This document shows positions 1-7,249 of a DNA stretch of 32,833 bases, one piece after another (positions within the stretch are counted from its first letter, which is position 1; each line of letters starts with the position of its first letter). The notes beneath the pieces are model-generated. The model did not search any database. It had not been told where the DNA came from and worked only from the letters and a program-made list of their open reading frames with translations. Origin of the DNA: JAADEM01 sp965371855 (GTDB taxonomy: Bacteria > Bacteroidota > Bacteroidia > Bacteroidales > Marinilabiliaceae); the NCBI GenBank assembly GCA_965371855.1, contig CBDUZZ010000053.1, forward strand, positions 1 through 32,833. The letters run 5' to 3'. A program made the translations under genes and the position numbers.

Positions 1-18
1 AAAATATGGAAATATTTT

Positions 19-354
19 CTATTTTTTGATGCGCGAAAGCCAAGTTGGGTTAAGTGTAATATCAGAATCACCTAAAAGTATATCTGCTATATATCGTCCA
101 TAAACCCCGGGATGTTTGTCAGTCTTGATTACAAACTCATCATTGTTTTCTTTCAATCGGGTTATAACATACTCTTTAGCTTTCATGCCCGCTTTATACT
201 CTTCTGAATCTTCTTTTTGTCTCCATATTTCCGGAGTATCTATCCCTTTCAGTCGGATTCTTTGATCAGTGGTAATTTTAAAACCCATATCAATGACCAT
301 ATCCAAGGTGTCACCATCTACTACTCTTTTTAATTTTGCTCTGTATTCATACAT
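19..354 (-). CDS. SNase-like (thermonuclease-fold) nuclease, C-terminus apparently truncated
   Basis: A 111-aa protein of the staphylococcal-nuclease-like family, which hydrolyses phosphodiester bonds. The family motifs are in order: VVDGDTLD (about residues 11-18), RIRLKGIDTPEIW (33-45, with the usual Arg and Asp) and GVYGRYIADI (84-93, with the second catalytic Arg region). No signal peptide is evident, so it may be cytoplasmic or phage-like. Family members normally continue after this point with LNxxLLxxGLA; here the reading becomes LNPTWLSRIKK and stops, so the last 15-25 residues are missing or replaced. The break falls near position 50, close to the window edge, and may mark an insertion or a sequence end. 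The family call is confident; whether the protein is active is doubtful. Confidence 0.8.
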   Translation of the reverse strand: MYEYRAKLKRVVDGDTLDMVIDMGFKITTDQRIRLKGIDTPEIWRQKEDSEEYKAGMKAKEYVITRLKENNDEFVIKTDKHPGVYGRYIADILLGDSDITLNPTWLSRIKK

Positions 355-530
355 GATATTAAAGTTAAAAGTTTATCAAGTCTGCCTGTCCGACAACTCA
401 AGGTAAAATTTGCACATTCCTCTAAACCAAATTTACGGATAAATACATAAAATGTCGATATCTTTTAACAACAAAGGAAATGGAGTTTTCTAAAACAAAA
501 CAGTTCTAAATAACACAAAAACTGTATAAT

Positions 531-576
531 AGTGACGGGGTGACTTCAATAAATATCGAGAAGTCACCCCGTCACT
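531..576. repeat. GTCAC hairpin downstream of the beta-galactosidase
   Basis: A perfect 16-bp inverted repeat, AGTGACGGGGTGACTT (531-546) and its reverse complement (561-576), with a 14-nt loop. Each arm holds two copies of GTGAC/GTCAC separated by three bases. It lies about 22 bp beyond the stop codon of the beta-galactosidase gene. No T-tract follows on the minus strand, so it is a weak candidate as an intrinsic terminator. A related hairpin sits at the other end of the gene (4481-4527). The rest of 355-598 shows nothing coding. Confidence 0.75.
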
Positions 577-598
577 AACTGAACATGGCGATAATAAT

Positions 599-3500
599 TT
601 ACAGCACTATCCCTATTTCAGCAACCGAACTGAAAAAACTATTATTCACCTCCTTTTTAGTTGTTACTTTGAAGTAGCGAAATTTTAAAATCTTATCGAA
701 CATTTTCTGCTGACGAACACTTGTATTCTTGAAAGTTCCATTTTCTACAACCGTATCCCACTTTTTCCCATCAATACTCACTTCCAGATTATAAACTGCA
801 ATTCTTCCATTACTCTGACCTTGACGTGGCAAATAATCCAACCCCTTAACCGATAATACTTCACCCATATCCACCTCTATGAAATGGGGTTGAGAGTATT
901 TTTCATCCAACCAGTTGGAATGCCAGAATGTTTCCGGATTGTTATCGATAGCGTATTTGCTTTCTCTGCCCGGATAGTAGTTATCTGTTTTTGCAGTCCA
1001 TTTCCCTTTGTTAAGTTCAAAAAACTCAATCACCTCATTACTTTTCAACTTCCCTTTCACTTTGGCATAAGCAACCACCTTACCTCCTTTAGCCAACTCA
1101 AAAGGTTTTTTATAACGTTTGAATTTACTATCGTTGATAGAATAAAAAATGGTTGTATTGTCGGCACAAGTAATAGAAACTGTACCGTTTTCTGAACGCT
1201 TTACAACTGGTGGTTCAGTCACATTAAGCTCAATAACTTCATGCTTTTCTGCTACATAATCGTAGATTGTTCTATCCTGAAGATTTATTGGGCGATATGT
1301 TACATCGAATCGGTATATGCCGGTGTTTGCCACATACTGAGGTGAAATTCCGGGGCCACAAGTTGCTGTTCCCAATCCGGTAATCAAAGCATCATAATTC
1401 AGTGTTACAAAATCAGCCTCATCCAACTTGTTCAGATGACGGGCTTCTGTTATAGCAGCATCATCGTATGGGTAGGCACTAAAATTCATTGCTTCCGAAC
1501 CTCTTAACATAAAACCAATTCCTTCGCAATTTGTTGCCGCTGCCCAACGAACATCAGACTGGTTACAGTTGTCCTGAGGAATTACCAAAGTATGGTCGTA
1601 CAATTCATAAGCTGTTGACGAATAGAAATCGAATTTCCCTCCGCTTTTACGATCAGGATAAGTTGAAACGCCTCCCAAACCATACCAGTTCAACTCATCA
1701 AAGTTTCGGGGCATTTTTGCTTGCAGACCTACTTTTGCAACTGCACCAATTGATTTTGGGATGTTAACTTCACTGGATAGATTAAATGTTCCATCAGCAA
1801 AAACATGATACTGAATGACGGCTCCAAACTGAACAGTACTACTTTGTAAAATTAGGGGATAGATAATAACAACAGAACCATCTGCCTGGTTACGAATCTC
1901 AACTTCCTGAGCCAATTGCTTAATATTTTCCAAATCAGCGGCTTGCCATTTACGATATCCATTACGATCGCGAATATCATTCTCCGTTGGTGGGCGAAAG
2001 AAATTCAAGCGAGGACCTTGTTTCATCAGCTCCACTCCATTCAACAAATACGAAGAGATGATTGCAGTTTTAGAATCTATTTTGATTTGAAAATTCGATC
2101 CTGTAATCACCTGAAGCCCTTTTTGATTTTCTATTGAAACATTTCCGGAATTTGCAACAACTGCATATGGTGCTGAATTAACCGGAAGGACAAATTCCTC
2201 CCATGCTTGTTCATGCCCGACTTTCACCAAACCTTTACGTTTTTTCGTTACAACAGAAAATTTCAGAACATAATTTTGTCCGGCTTTTGGCTGCTTCAAT
2301 TCCGGCAAATTAATAGTGAACGATTTCTTTGCTAAAGGTTCAACATCTAATCCGCCAACCAATCCATGTGCAACAACACCCTCAGCATTTTTAATCGTCC
2401 ATAAAAGATTAAACTCATTCAGATTTGTAAAAAAATATTTATTCTGAATAGTAAATTTCCCTTCCAACAAATCATCTGCGTCAATGTCAATATTCTGATA
2501 CACTTTTTTAGTCTCGTAAAGCTGTGGATTTGGAACGCGGTCAGGATTCACAAGCCCATTCAGACAAAAACTATTGCTACTGGGCTTTTTATAACCATAG
2601 TCGCCACCATAAGTGTAATACATCCTTCCTTTTTCATCCACTTCGCGAAAACCCTGGTCAACCCAATCCCAAATACAACCACCTTGCAGTGCCGGATAAG
2701 CTTCAATAGCGTACCAATAATCCTGTAAGCCACCACAACTATTTCCCATAGCATGTGCATACTCGCATAAAATTAATGGTCGCTCAGGATTTGATTTTGC
2801 ATAACGAACCATTCCGGAAACCCCCGCATACATAGGACAATAAATATCTGTGTTTGCTGCCAATCCTGCACGCTCGTACTGAACCGGCCGAGATTGGTCA
2901 CGCTCCTTAATCCATTTATAGTTAGCTTCAAAGTTCACACCATTACCGGCTTCATTTCCCAGTGACCATATTACGATACAAGCATGGTTTTTATCACGTT
3001 CAACCATACGTATCGTTCTATCGAGATGCATTGGCTCCCACTCCTTATGTTTTGCTAAACTGGCCGCTCCGTATCCCATACCGTGCGACTCAATATTTGC
3101 TTCATCAATAATATATAAACCATACTTATCACACAATGCATAAAACTCAGGATCATTGGGATAATGACATGTTCGAACTGTATTGATATTAAACTCTTTC
3201 ATCAGTTGAATATCTTTCAACATCGATTCGCGACTAATCACATGTCCATTATCAGGGTCATGTTCATGCCTGTTTACACCCTTTACATAAACCGCTTTTC
3301 CATTTACTAAAAATTGTCCATTCTTAATTTCAGATGAACGAAAGCCAATATTTTGCGAAACGGCTTCAACGGTGTTTCCTTTTGCATCCTTCAAAACAAT
3401 CAACAGCTTATACAGATTAGGTTGCTCTGCTGACCATTTAGCAGGGTTATCGACTTTAGCATTAAACTGAAATTGATTAGCTTTTTCGCTTATCTCAGAT

Positions 3501-4393
3501 GTTACAGATAGGTCTATCAGTTTTTCACCTTTGTCCAGAGTAGAAACGGTAGTTTCTACAATATACGAACCTGCATTAACTCCCATACGATTTTCAACCT
3601 CTACATTTAAAGAGAACTCACCATTTTGATAGCTGTCATCTAATCCGGCCAATACAAAATAATCATGGATATGAACTTTGGGAGTTGCCAGCAGATATAC
3701 ATCACGCTCTATTCCGCTGATGCGCCAAAAATCCTGACATTCAAGATAACTGCCGGTACTCCAGCGATAAACCTCCAAAGCAAGAGTATTATCACCAGTT
3801 TTTACATATTTAGTCAAATCAAATTCAGCAGGTGTTTTTGAGCCTTCACTGTAACCCACTTTCTCACCATTTACCCAGATATAAAATGCCGATTTAACAG
3901 CACCAAAATGAATAGATATCTCACGCTCTTTCCAATTTTCAGGGATAGTGAAGTTTCTACGGTAGCTTCCTGCCGGATTATAATTATGTGGGATATCAGG
4001 TGGGTTAGGACGTTTCCCCTCTATTTGCCAAAACGGATAGGTAGTATTTACATAAATGGCTGTGTCGAATCCCTGCCGTTCCCAATTGGCAGGCACTTTA
4101 ATATCTGCCCAACCAGTCACATCAAAACTTTGTTTGTAAAAATCCTTTGGCCGGCTTGCCGGATTTGTAACAAGATTGAATTTCCAGGTTCCATTTAACG
4201 ATTTGTAATAGTTAGATTCACTCACGTTATTGTCCCATGCCATGCGCTCATTTTCAAACGGGATAAACCAGGCATGTGGTACGGTGCGGTTAATGTTAAA
4301 GATTGCAGGATCTTCCCACTCTTTTTTATCAGTACTAAACACAGACGTACTACCTAAGATAAGTAGCAACAGAAAATTAATAATTTTCAACAT
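599..4393 (-). CDS. lacZ: Secreted GH2 beta-galactosidase with C-terminal chitobiase-like and F5/8 type C domains
   Basis: A 1264-aa exported glycoside hydrolase of family 2 that should remove terminal beta-galactose, probably from complex glycans in the periplasm or on the surface. The signal peptide covers residues 1-20 (MLKIINFLLLLILGSTSVFS). An N-terminal jelly-roll domain (about 40-235) and an Ig-like domain (about 240-350) precede the TIM barrel (about 355-640). The barrel has the acid/base Glu in WSLGNEAGN (E481) and the nucleophile in ILCEYAHAMGNS (E544), matching E461 and E537 of E. coli LacZ. The beta-galactosidase small-chain region follows to about 1040. Two further modules make the protein some 240 residues longer than LacZ: a chitobiase C-terminal-like segment (about 1058-1125) and an F5/8 type C (discoidin) carbohydrate-binding domain (about 1127-1264). 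The gene stands alone, with its own promoter, between two GTCAC hairpins. GH2 is certain; galactose specificity is inferred from the LacZ-type motifs. Confidence 0.93.
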   Translation of the reverse strand: MLKIINFLLLLILGSTSVFSTDKKEWEDPAIFNINRTVPHAWFIPFENERMAWDNNVSESNYYKSLNGTWKFNLVTNPASRPKDFYKQSFDVTGWADIKVPANWERQGFDTAIYVNTTYPFWQIEGKRPNPPDIPHNYNPAGSYRRNFTIPENWKEREISIHFGAVKSAFYIWVNGEKVGYSEGSKTPAEFDLTKYVKTGDNTLALEVYRWSTGSYLECQDFWRISGIERDVYLLATPKVHIHDYFVLAGLDDSYQNGEFSLNVEVENRMGVNAGSYIVETTVSTLDKGEKLIDLSVTSEISEKANQFQFNAKVDNPAKWSAEQPNLYKLLIVLKDAKGNTVEAVSQNIGFRSSEIKNGQFLVNGKAVYVKGVNRHEHDPDNGHVISRESMLKDIQLMKEFNINTVRTCHYPNDPEFYALCDKYGLYIIDEANIESHGMGYGAASLAKHKEWEPMHLDRTIRMVERDKNHACIVIWSLGNEAGNGVNFEANYKWIKERDQSRPVQYERAGLAANTDIYCPMYAGVSGMVRYAKSNPERPLILCEYAHAMGNSCGGLQDYWYAIEAYPALQGGCIWDWVDQGFREVDEKGRMYYTYGGDYGYKKPSSNSFCLNGLVNPDRVPNPQLYETKKVYQNIDIDADDLLEGKFTIQNKYFFTNLNEFNLLWTIKNAEGVVAHGLVGGLDVEPLAKKSFTINLPELKQPKAGQNYVLKFSVVTKKRKGLVKVGHEQAWEEFVLPVNSAPYAVVANSGNVSIENQKGLQVITGSNFQIKIDSKTAIISSYLLNGVELMKQGPRLNFFRPPTENDIRDRNGYRKWQAADLENIKQLAQEVEIRNQADGSVVIIYPLILQSSTVQFGAVIQYHVFADGTFNLSSEVNIPKSIGAVAKVGLQAKMPRNFDELNWYGLGGVSTYPDRKSGGKFDFYSSTAYELYDHTLVIPQDNCNQSDVRWAAATNCEGIGFMLRGSEAMNFSAYPYDDAAITEARHLNKLDEADFVTLNYDALITGLGTATCGPGISPQYVANTGIYRFDVTYRPINLQDRTIYDYVAEKHEVIELNVTEPPVVKRSENGTVSITCADNTTIFYSINDSKFKRYKKPFELAKGGKVVAYAKVKGKLKSNEVIEFFELNKGKWTAKTDNYYPGRESKYAIDNNPETFWHSNWLDEKYSQPHFIEVDMGEVLSVKGLDYLPRQGQSNGRIAVYNLEVSIDGKKWDTVVENGTFKNTSVRQQKMFDKILKFRYFKVTTKKEVNNSFFSSVAEIGIVL

Positions 4394-4439
4394 GGAATAT
4401 AAAGTTTAATTGATTTGAATTGTTATCTCTTCTTGAAGA

Positions 4440-4470
4440 CAAAAATAACAAAATAATAACATGACACCAA
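4440..4470 (-). promoter_or_regulatory. Bacteroidota-type promoter of the beta-galactosidase gene
   Basis: On the minus strand, TATTTTTG (4447-4440) fits the Bacteroidota -7 consensus TAnnTTTG. A TTG (4470-4468) lies 20 nt upstream as a -33 element. The start codon is about 46 nt downstream of the -7 box. The GTCAC hairpin at 4481-4527 begins 10 bp upstream of the -33 element. Confidence 0.5.
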
Positions 4471-4480
4471 TTAAACAAAT

Positions 4481-4527
4481 AGTCACAGGGTGACTCTCCT
4501 TTTATCTCGGAAAGTCACCCCGTGACT
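4481..4527. repeat. GTCAC hairpin upstream of the beta-galactosidase promoter
   Basis: Inverted repeat of AGTCACAGGGTGACT (4481-4495) and AGTCACCCCGTGACT (4513-4527), one mismatch in 15, loop 17 nt. Each arm is itself a small palindrome (AGTCAC-3 nt-GTGACT), so either one large stem or two small ones can form. It is clearly related to the hairpin at 531-576. It could be a genome repeat, a terminator-like insulator, or an operator pair for the beta-galactosidase promoter. Confidence 0.7.
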
Positions 4528-4644
4528 AAAAAACACTGGTTAAAAAACAAATGAGATTGCTTCACCCTGTTCACAATAAAATATAATATGTTTTTGCAAT
4601 CTTTTAAATTCTTTTTTGTAACTTTTAAAAATGGTTAAAGAAAA

Positions 4645-6534
4645 ATGAATGTAGCACATAAACATAGAATTAATTATTATTTATACAGTTGTATATTATT
4701 ACTATGGGTAATTATATCGGTTTTAACAGCAAATATTACTGTTGGTCAGGACAGAAATGATTATATACATTTAGCCGATTCAAAATTAAGTTCAGCTAAG
4801 TACAAGGGGGAGATTGATACCGCACTTATTAACTCCCAAACCAAAGAAGCCTACAATACTGCGCGAAAAAATCCTGTATATTCAATATCCCTTGCACATG
4901 GAGCATTGTCTGCCTCAAAGCACTCGAAGTATCAAAAAGGATTTGCCGATGCAAACTTGTCCTTGGGTGCAGCCTACATGGCAATGTATAATCCGGGTGA
5001 CAGTGCTACTTTTTACTATCTGAAGGCTTTGGATTCTTACTCAGCAATTAATGATTTTAACGGACAGGCACGTGCCTGTTATGGGCTTTCATTTTTATAC
5101 AACTTTAAAAGCAAGCCTGAAAAAGCAAAGGAATATGGAGAACTTAGTGTGAAATTTTTTGGGCAGGCAAAAAATGCCAATGAGATAATTGCAGCACTTG
5201 GCACAGTAATTTATCTGGCTAAACAAGCAGGAAATTTCGAACAAGCACTTGAGTTATCAAAAAAAGCAATTAAAACAGCCATCTCTATCAACGATACAAC
5301 TCAGTGGGCAAGTTCTCTAAACAACCAAGGCAATATTTTTAAAGATATGTATCTCTTTAACCAAGCTATTGACTCTTATTTCGAAGCGTACCGGCTATGG
5401 GAAGAAAAGAATGATTCAGCCGGATTAGCGATAGCCTACGGGTCGATTGGCAATGCCTACTTCTTCCAGGAAGATTACTCAAAATCGCTGGAGTTTAATT
5501 TTAAAAAACTGCATATTATCCGAAATACCGGCAATTTGTGGGAAAATAGTAAAGCGTTAGACAATATTGGATTGGCATACAGCATTTTAAACAAACACGA
5601 TAGTGCAGTATATTACATGAGGCAAAGCCTGCAACTGACAAAAACACTTAACTACCCCATTGGAGTGGCTAACAGTTGCGATAAAATGGCATCTGCATTT
5701 ATCAGGATGGGAGAACCTGATTCAGCTTATTTTTACAGTTCAAAAGCAGTTGCCACTGCCGAAAAAAACAATAACAAGGCTCTTGCTGGCTATTTAGTAA
5801 ATATGGCAAAAGCACTTGAAAAACTGGAAAAACACCAAGATGCACTTTCGGTGGTTCAGAGGGCTTATAAGCTGGCAAAAAACGAACACAATGCCCATAC
5901 ACAACGTTCATCATCGTATCTGCTAAGCGAGATATACTATTCGCTTAACCGACTCGACCTGGCTTATTTATTTCTAACCAAATACCTAAAGCTTGACGAC
6001 AGCATTACAAACAAAGAGTATATGCGAAAAGTAACCCGTCTTGATATTCAACACGAATATGATAAAAAACAAAAGGCTGCGAAATTTGAGATTAAAAAAC
6101 ACAAACAGCAAATTGAAATACTGAACAAAACCAACCAATTAAAAACCGAAAGACTTCAAAGGTCGTGGATAATTTTTATTGCTTTTATCCTCCTCAGTCT
6201 GACGGGAACAGTAATTAACTTTCTGGTTATCAAAAATAAAAACCATCGAATTGAAAAGATGAGCCTCGAAATTAGAAATTACCTCCTCGAGCTAAAAACT
6301 TTAAATAAAAAGGAAAAAGGAAAACAGAGTATAGTTAATTCTCTTATCGAGAATTACGAATTAACTCCCCGTGAAGCCAAAATAATGGAACTGATTGCAA
6401 CCGGAATTAGTAACGATGAAATTGCCGACAATCTTTTTGTATCGAAAAACACTATTAAATTTCATATTAAGAATATTTTTATAAAACTCGATGTAAGTAA
6501 TCGGGTTCAGGCACTTGTAAAAACTGCCCTGTAA
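4645..6534 (+). CDS. Membrane-anchored TPR regulator with C-terminal LuxR-type HTH
   Basis: A 629-aa regulator of the layout common in Bacteroidota: an N-terminal signal or anchor helix (about residues 10-33), an array of tetratricopeptide repeats (about 50-450), a charged helical linker, a single membrane helix (SWIIFIAFILLSLTGTVINF, about 507-526), a coiled-coil stretch (about 535-562) and a GerE/LuxR helix-turn-helix at the end (about 568-629; ELTPREAKIMELIATGISNDEIA then SKNTIKFHIKNIF). The TPR part is probably periplasmic and the HTH cytoplasmic, so an envelope signal could be passed to DNA without a kinase; this topology is inferred. The gene precedes, on the same strand, two units of envelope genes that share an operator-like dyad (6570-6587, 10626-10643), which makes it a candidate regulator of them. 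The dyad is not found in its own upstream region. Confidence 0.85.
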   Translation: MNVAHKHRINYYLYSCILLLWVIISVLTANITVGQDRNDYIHLADSKLSSAKYKGEIDTALINSQTKEAYNTARKNPVYSISLAHGALSASKHSKYQKGFADANLSLGAAYMAMYNPGDSATFYYLKALDSYSAINDFNGQARACYGLSFLYNFKSKPEKAKEYGELSVKFFGQAKNANEIIAALGTVIYLAKQAGNFEQALELSKKAIKTAISINDTTQWASSLNNQGNIFKDMYLFNQAIDSYFEAYRLWEEKNDSAGLAIAYGSIGNAYFFQEDYSKSLEFNFKKLHIIRNTGNLWENSKALDNIGLAYSILNKHDSAVYYMRQSLQLTKTLNYPIGVANSCDKMASAFIRMGEPDSAYFYSSKAVATAEKNNNKALAGYLVNMAKALEKLEKHQDALSVVQRAYKLAKNEHNAHTQRSSSYLLSEIYYSLNRLDLAYLFLTKYLKLDDSITNKEYMRKVTRLDIQHEYDKKQKAAKFEIKKHKQQIEILNKTNQLKTERLQRSWIIFIAFILLSLTGTVINFLVIKNKNHRIEKMSLEIRNYLLELKTLNKKEKGKQSIVNSLIENYELTPREAKIMELIATGISNDEIADNLFVSKNTIKFHIKNIFIKLDVSNRVQALVKTAL

Positions 6535-6564
6535 TAATAAAATCAAAAAAAATACCTTCAAAAT

Positions 6565-6627
6565 TAAAAACTACCCCCAGGGGTAGTACACCCAATACCC
6601 ATTATTCTCTAATTTTATTCAAGAATT
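6565..6627 (+). promoter_or_regulatory. Promoter/operator module, copy 1 (dyad ACTACCCC-CA-GGGGTAGT)
   Basis: This 63-bp stretch is identical to 10621-10683 except for two bases. It contains the perfect 8-bp-arm dyad ACTACCCC-CA-GGGGTAGT at 6570-6587, then an AT-rich tract with TAATTTTA, which loosely resembles a -7 box; no clear -33 TTG is seen. That is what an activator-dependent promoter would look like. An 18-bp symmetric site suits a dimer of a LuxR/GerE-type protein, and two such proteins are encoded here (4645-6534 and 10697-10897). Confidence 0.6.
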
Positions 6628-6693
6628 TATAAAAAACTGCATTCCCAAAATCGGGTTGAAGCGATAAATAAATATAATAAATTAACAACTTAA
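6625..6693 (+). pseudogene. In-frame 3' remnant of a second solo LuxR-type HTH gene
   Basis: These 69 bp match 10829-10897, the last 22 codons and stop of the small HTH gene, at 63 of 69 positions with no indels. The translation is IYKKLHSQNRVEAINKYNKLTT then TAA, against IYKKLHAQNRVDAINKYNKLLT in the intact copy. The 5' boundary is a 148-bp deletion relative to copy 2, joined at the 4-bp microhomology AATT, which fuses the promoter module directly to codon 45. No start codon precedes the remnant. It ends 4 bp before the T9SS-protein start, and the intact copy ends 12 bp before the OmpA-like gene, so the layout is the same. Confidence 0.8.
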
Positions 6694-6697
6694 AGAA

Positions 6698-7243
6698 ATG
6701 AAACAAAAAATGAGAATTAGTAGCAGAGAGTTAAAGGGCCTTTATGACTATTGGCAGACAAAAAATATCACTGTTATGGTACTAATTGTTTTTACCTTTT
6801 CACTTTCTGCTATTCAGGCACAAGAAGCAATTACTGCCACAGGTGGTAAAGCTTCAGGAGGCGGTGCCTCGGTGACCTTCTCCATCGGACAGGTGGTTTA
6901 CACCACCAATACAGGAACAAACGGGTTTTCAGTTGCACAAGGAGTGCAGCAACCCTATGAGATCTCAGTTGTAACAAGTGTTGGCCAAGCCAAAGGAATA
7001 AATCTTGAATGTTGGGCTTATCCAAACCCTGTAAAAGATATATTGAAGTTAAAAGTTGAAAGTGAAAAAATAGAAGGTTTAAGTTTTCAACTGTTCGATA
7101 TTAATGGGAAAACAGTAGTAAGTAAGAAACTTACAGCTAAAGAAACTACTATTAATATGGGCAACCTTGTTCCTGCAACATATTATCTTAAAGTGACAGA
7201 TAATAAAAGAGCAATAAAAATATTTAAGATTATTAAAAATTAG
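6698..7243 (+). CDS. Small secreted protein with type IX secretion C-terminal sorting domain
   Basis: A 181-aa exported protein. The signal peptide follows an unusually long, basic N-terminus (hydrophobic ITVMVLIVFTFSLSAIQAQ, about residues 24-42); the Met at codon 5 or the Met within the hydrophobic stretch are possible alternative starts. The middle (ITATGGKASGGGASVTFSIGQ onward, to QGVQQPYEI) is the Gly/Ser-rich segment seen just before T9SS tails in many Bacteroidota proteins. The C-terminal 80 residues (AYPNPVKDILKLKV, FDINGKTV, YYLKVTD, KIFKIIKN) are a type A sorting domain, which directs outer-membrane translocation and surface attachment. There is almost no passenger domain. It starts 6 bp before the fibre-like gene, so the two form an operon behind module copy 1. 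Confidence 0.85.
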   Translation: MKQKMRISSRELKGLYDYWQTKNITVMVLIVFTFSLSAIQAQEAITATGGKASGGGASVTFSIGQVVYTTNTGTNGFSVAQGVQQPYEISVVTSVGQAKGINLECWAYPNPVKDILKLKVESEKIEGLSFQLFDINGKTVVSKKLTAKETTINMGNLVPATYYLKVTDNKRAIKIFKIIKN

Positions 7244-7249
7244 AGAGTT

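Noticed and set aside
884..1195. Open frames on the plus strand inside the beta-galactosidase gene (also 1531-1767, 1916-2137, 3908-4198)
   Set aside because: They are antisense to a well-supported GH2 gene, show no domain pattern or promoter, and have the composition expected of a shadow frame.
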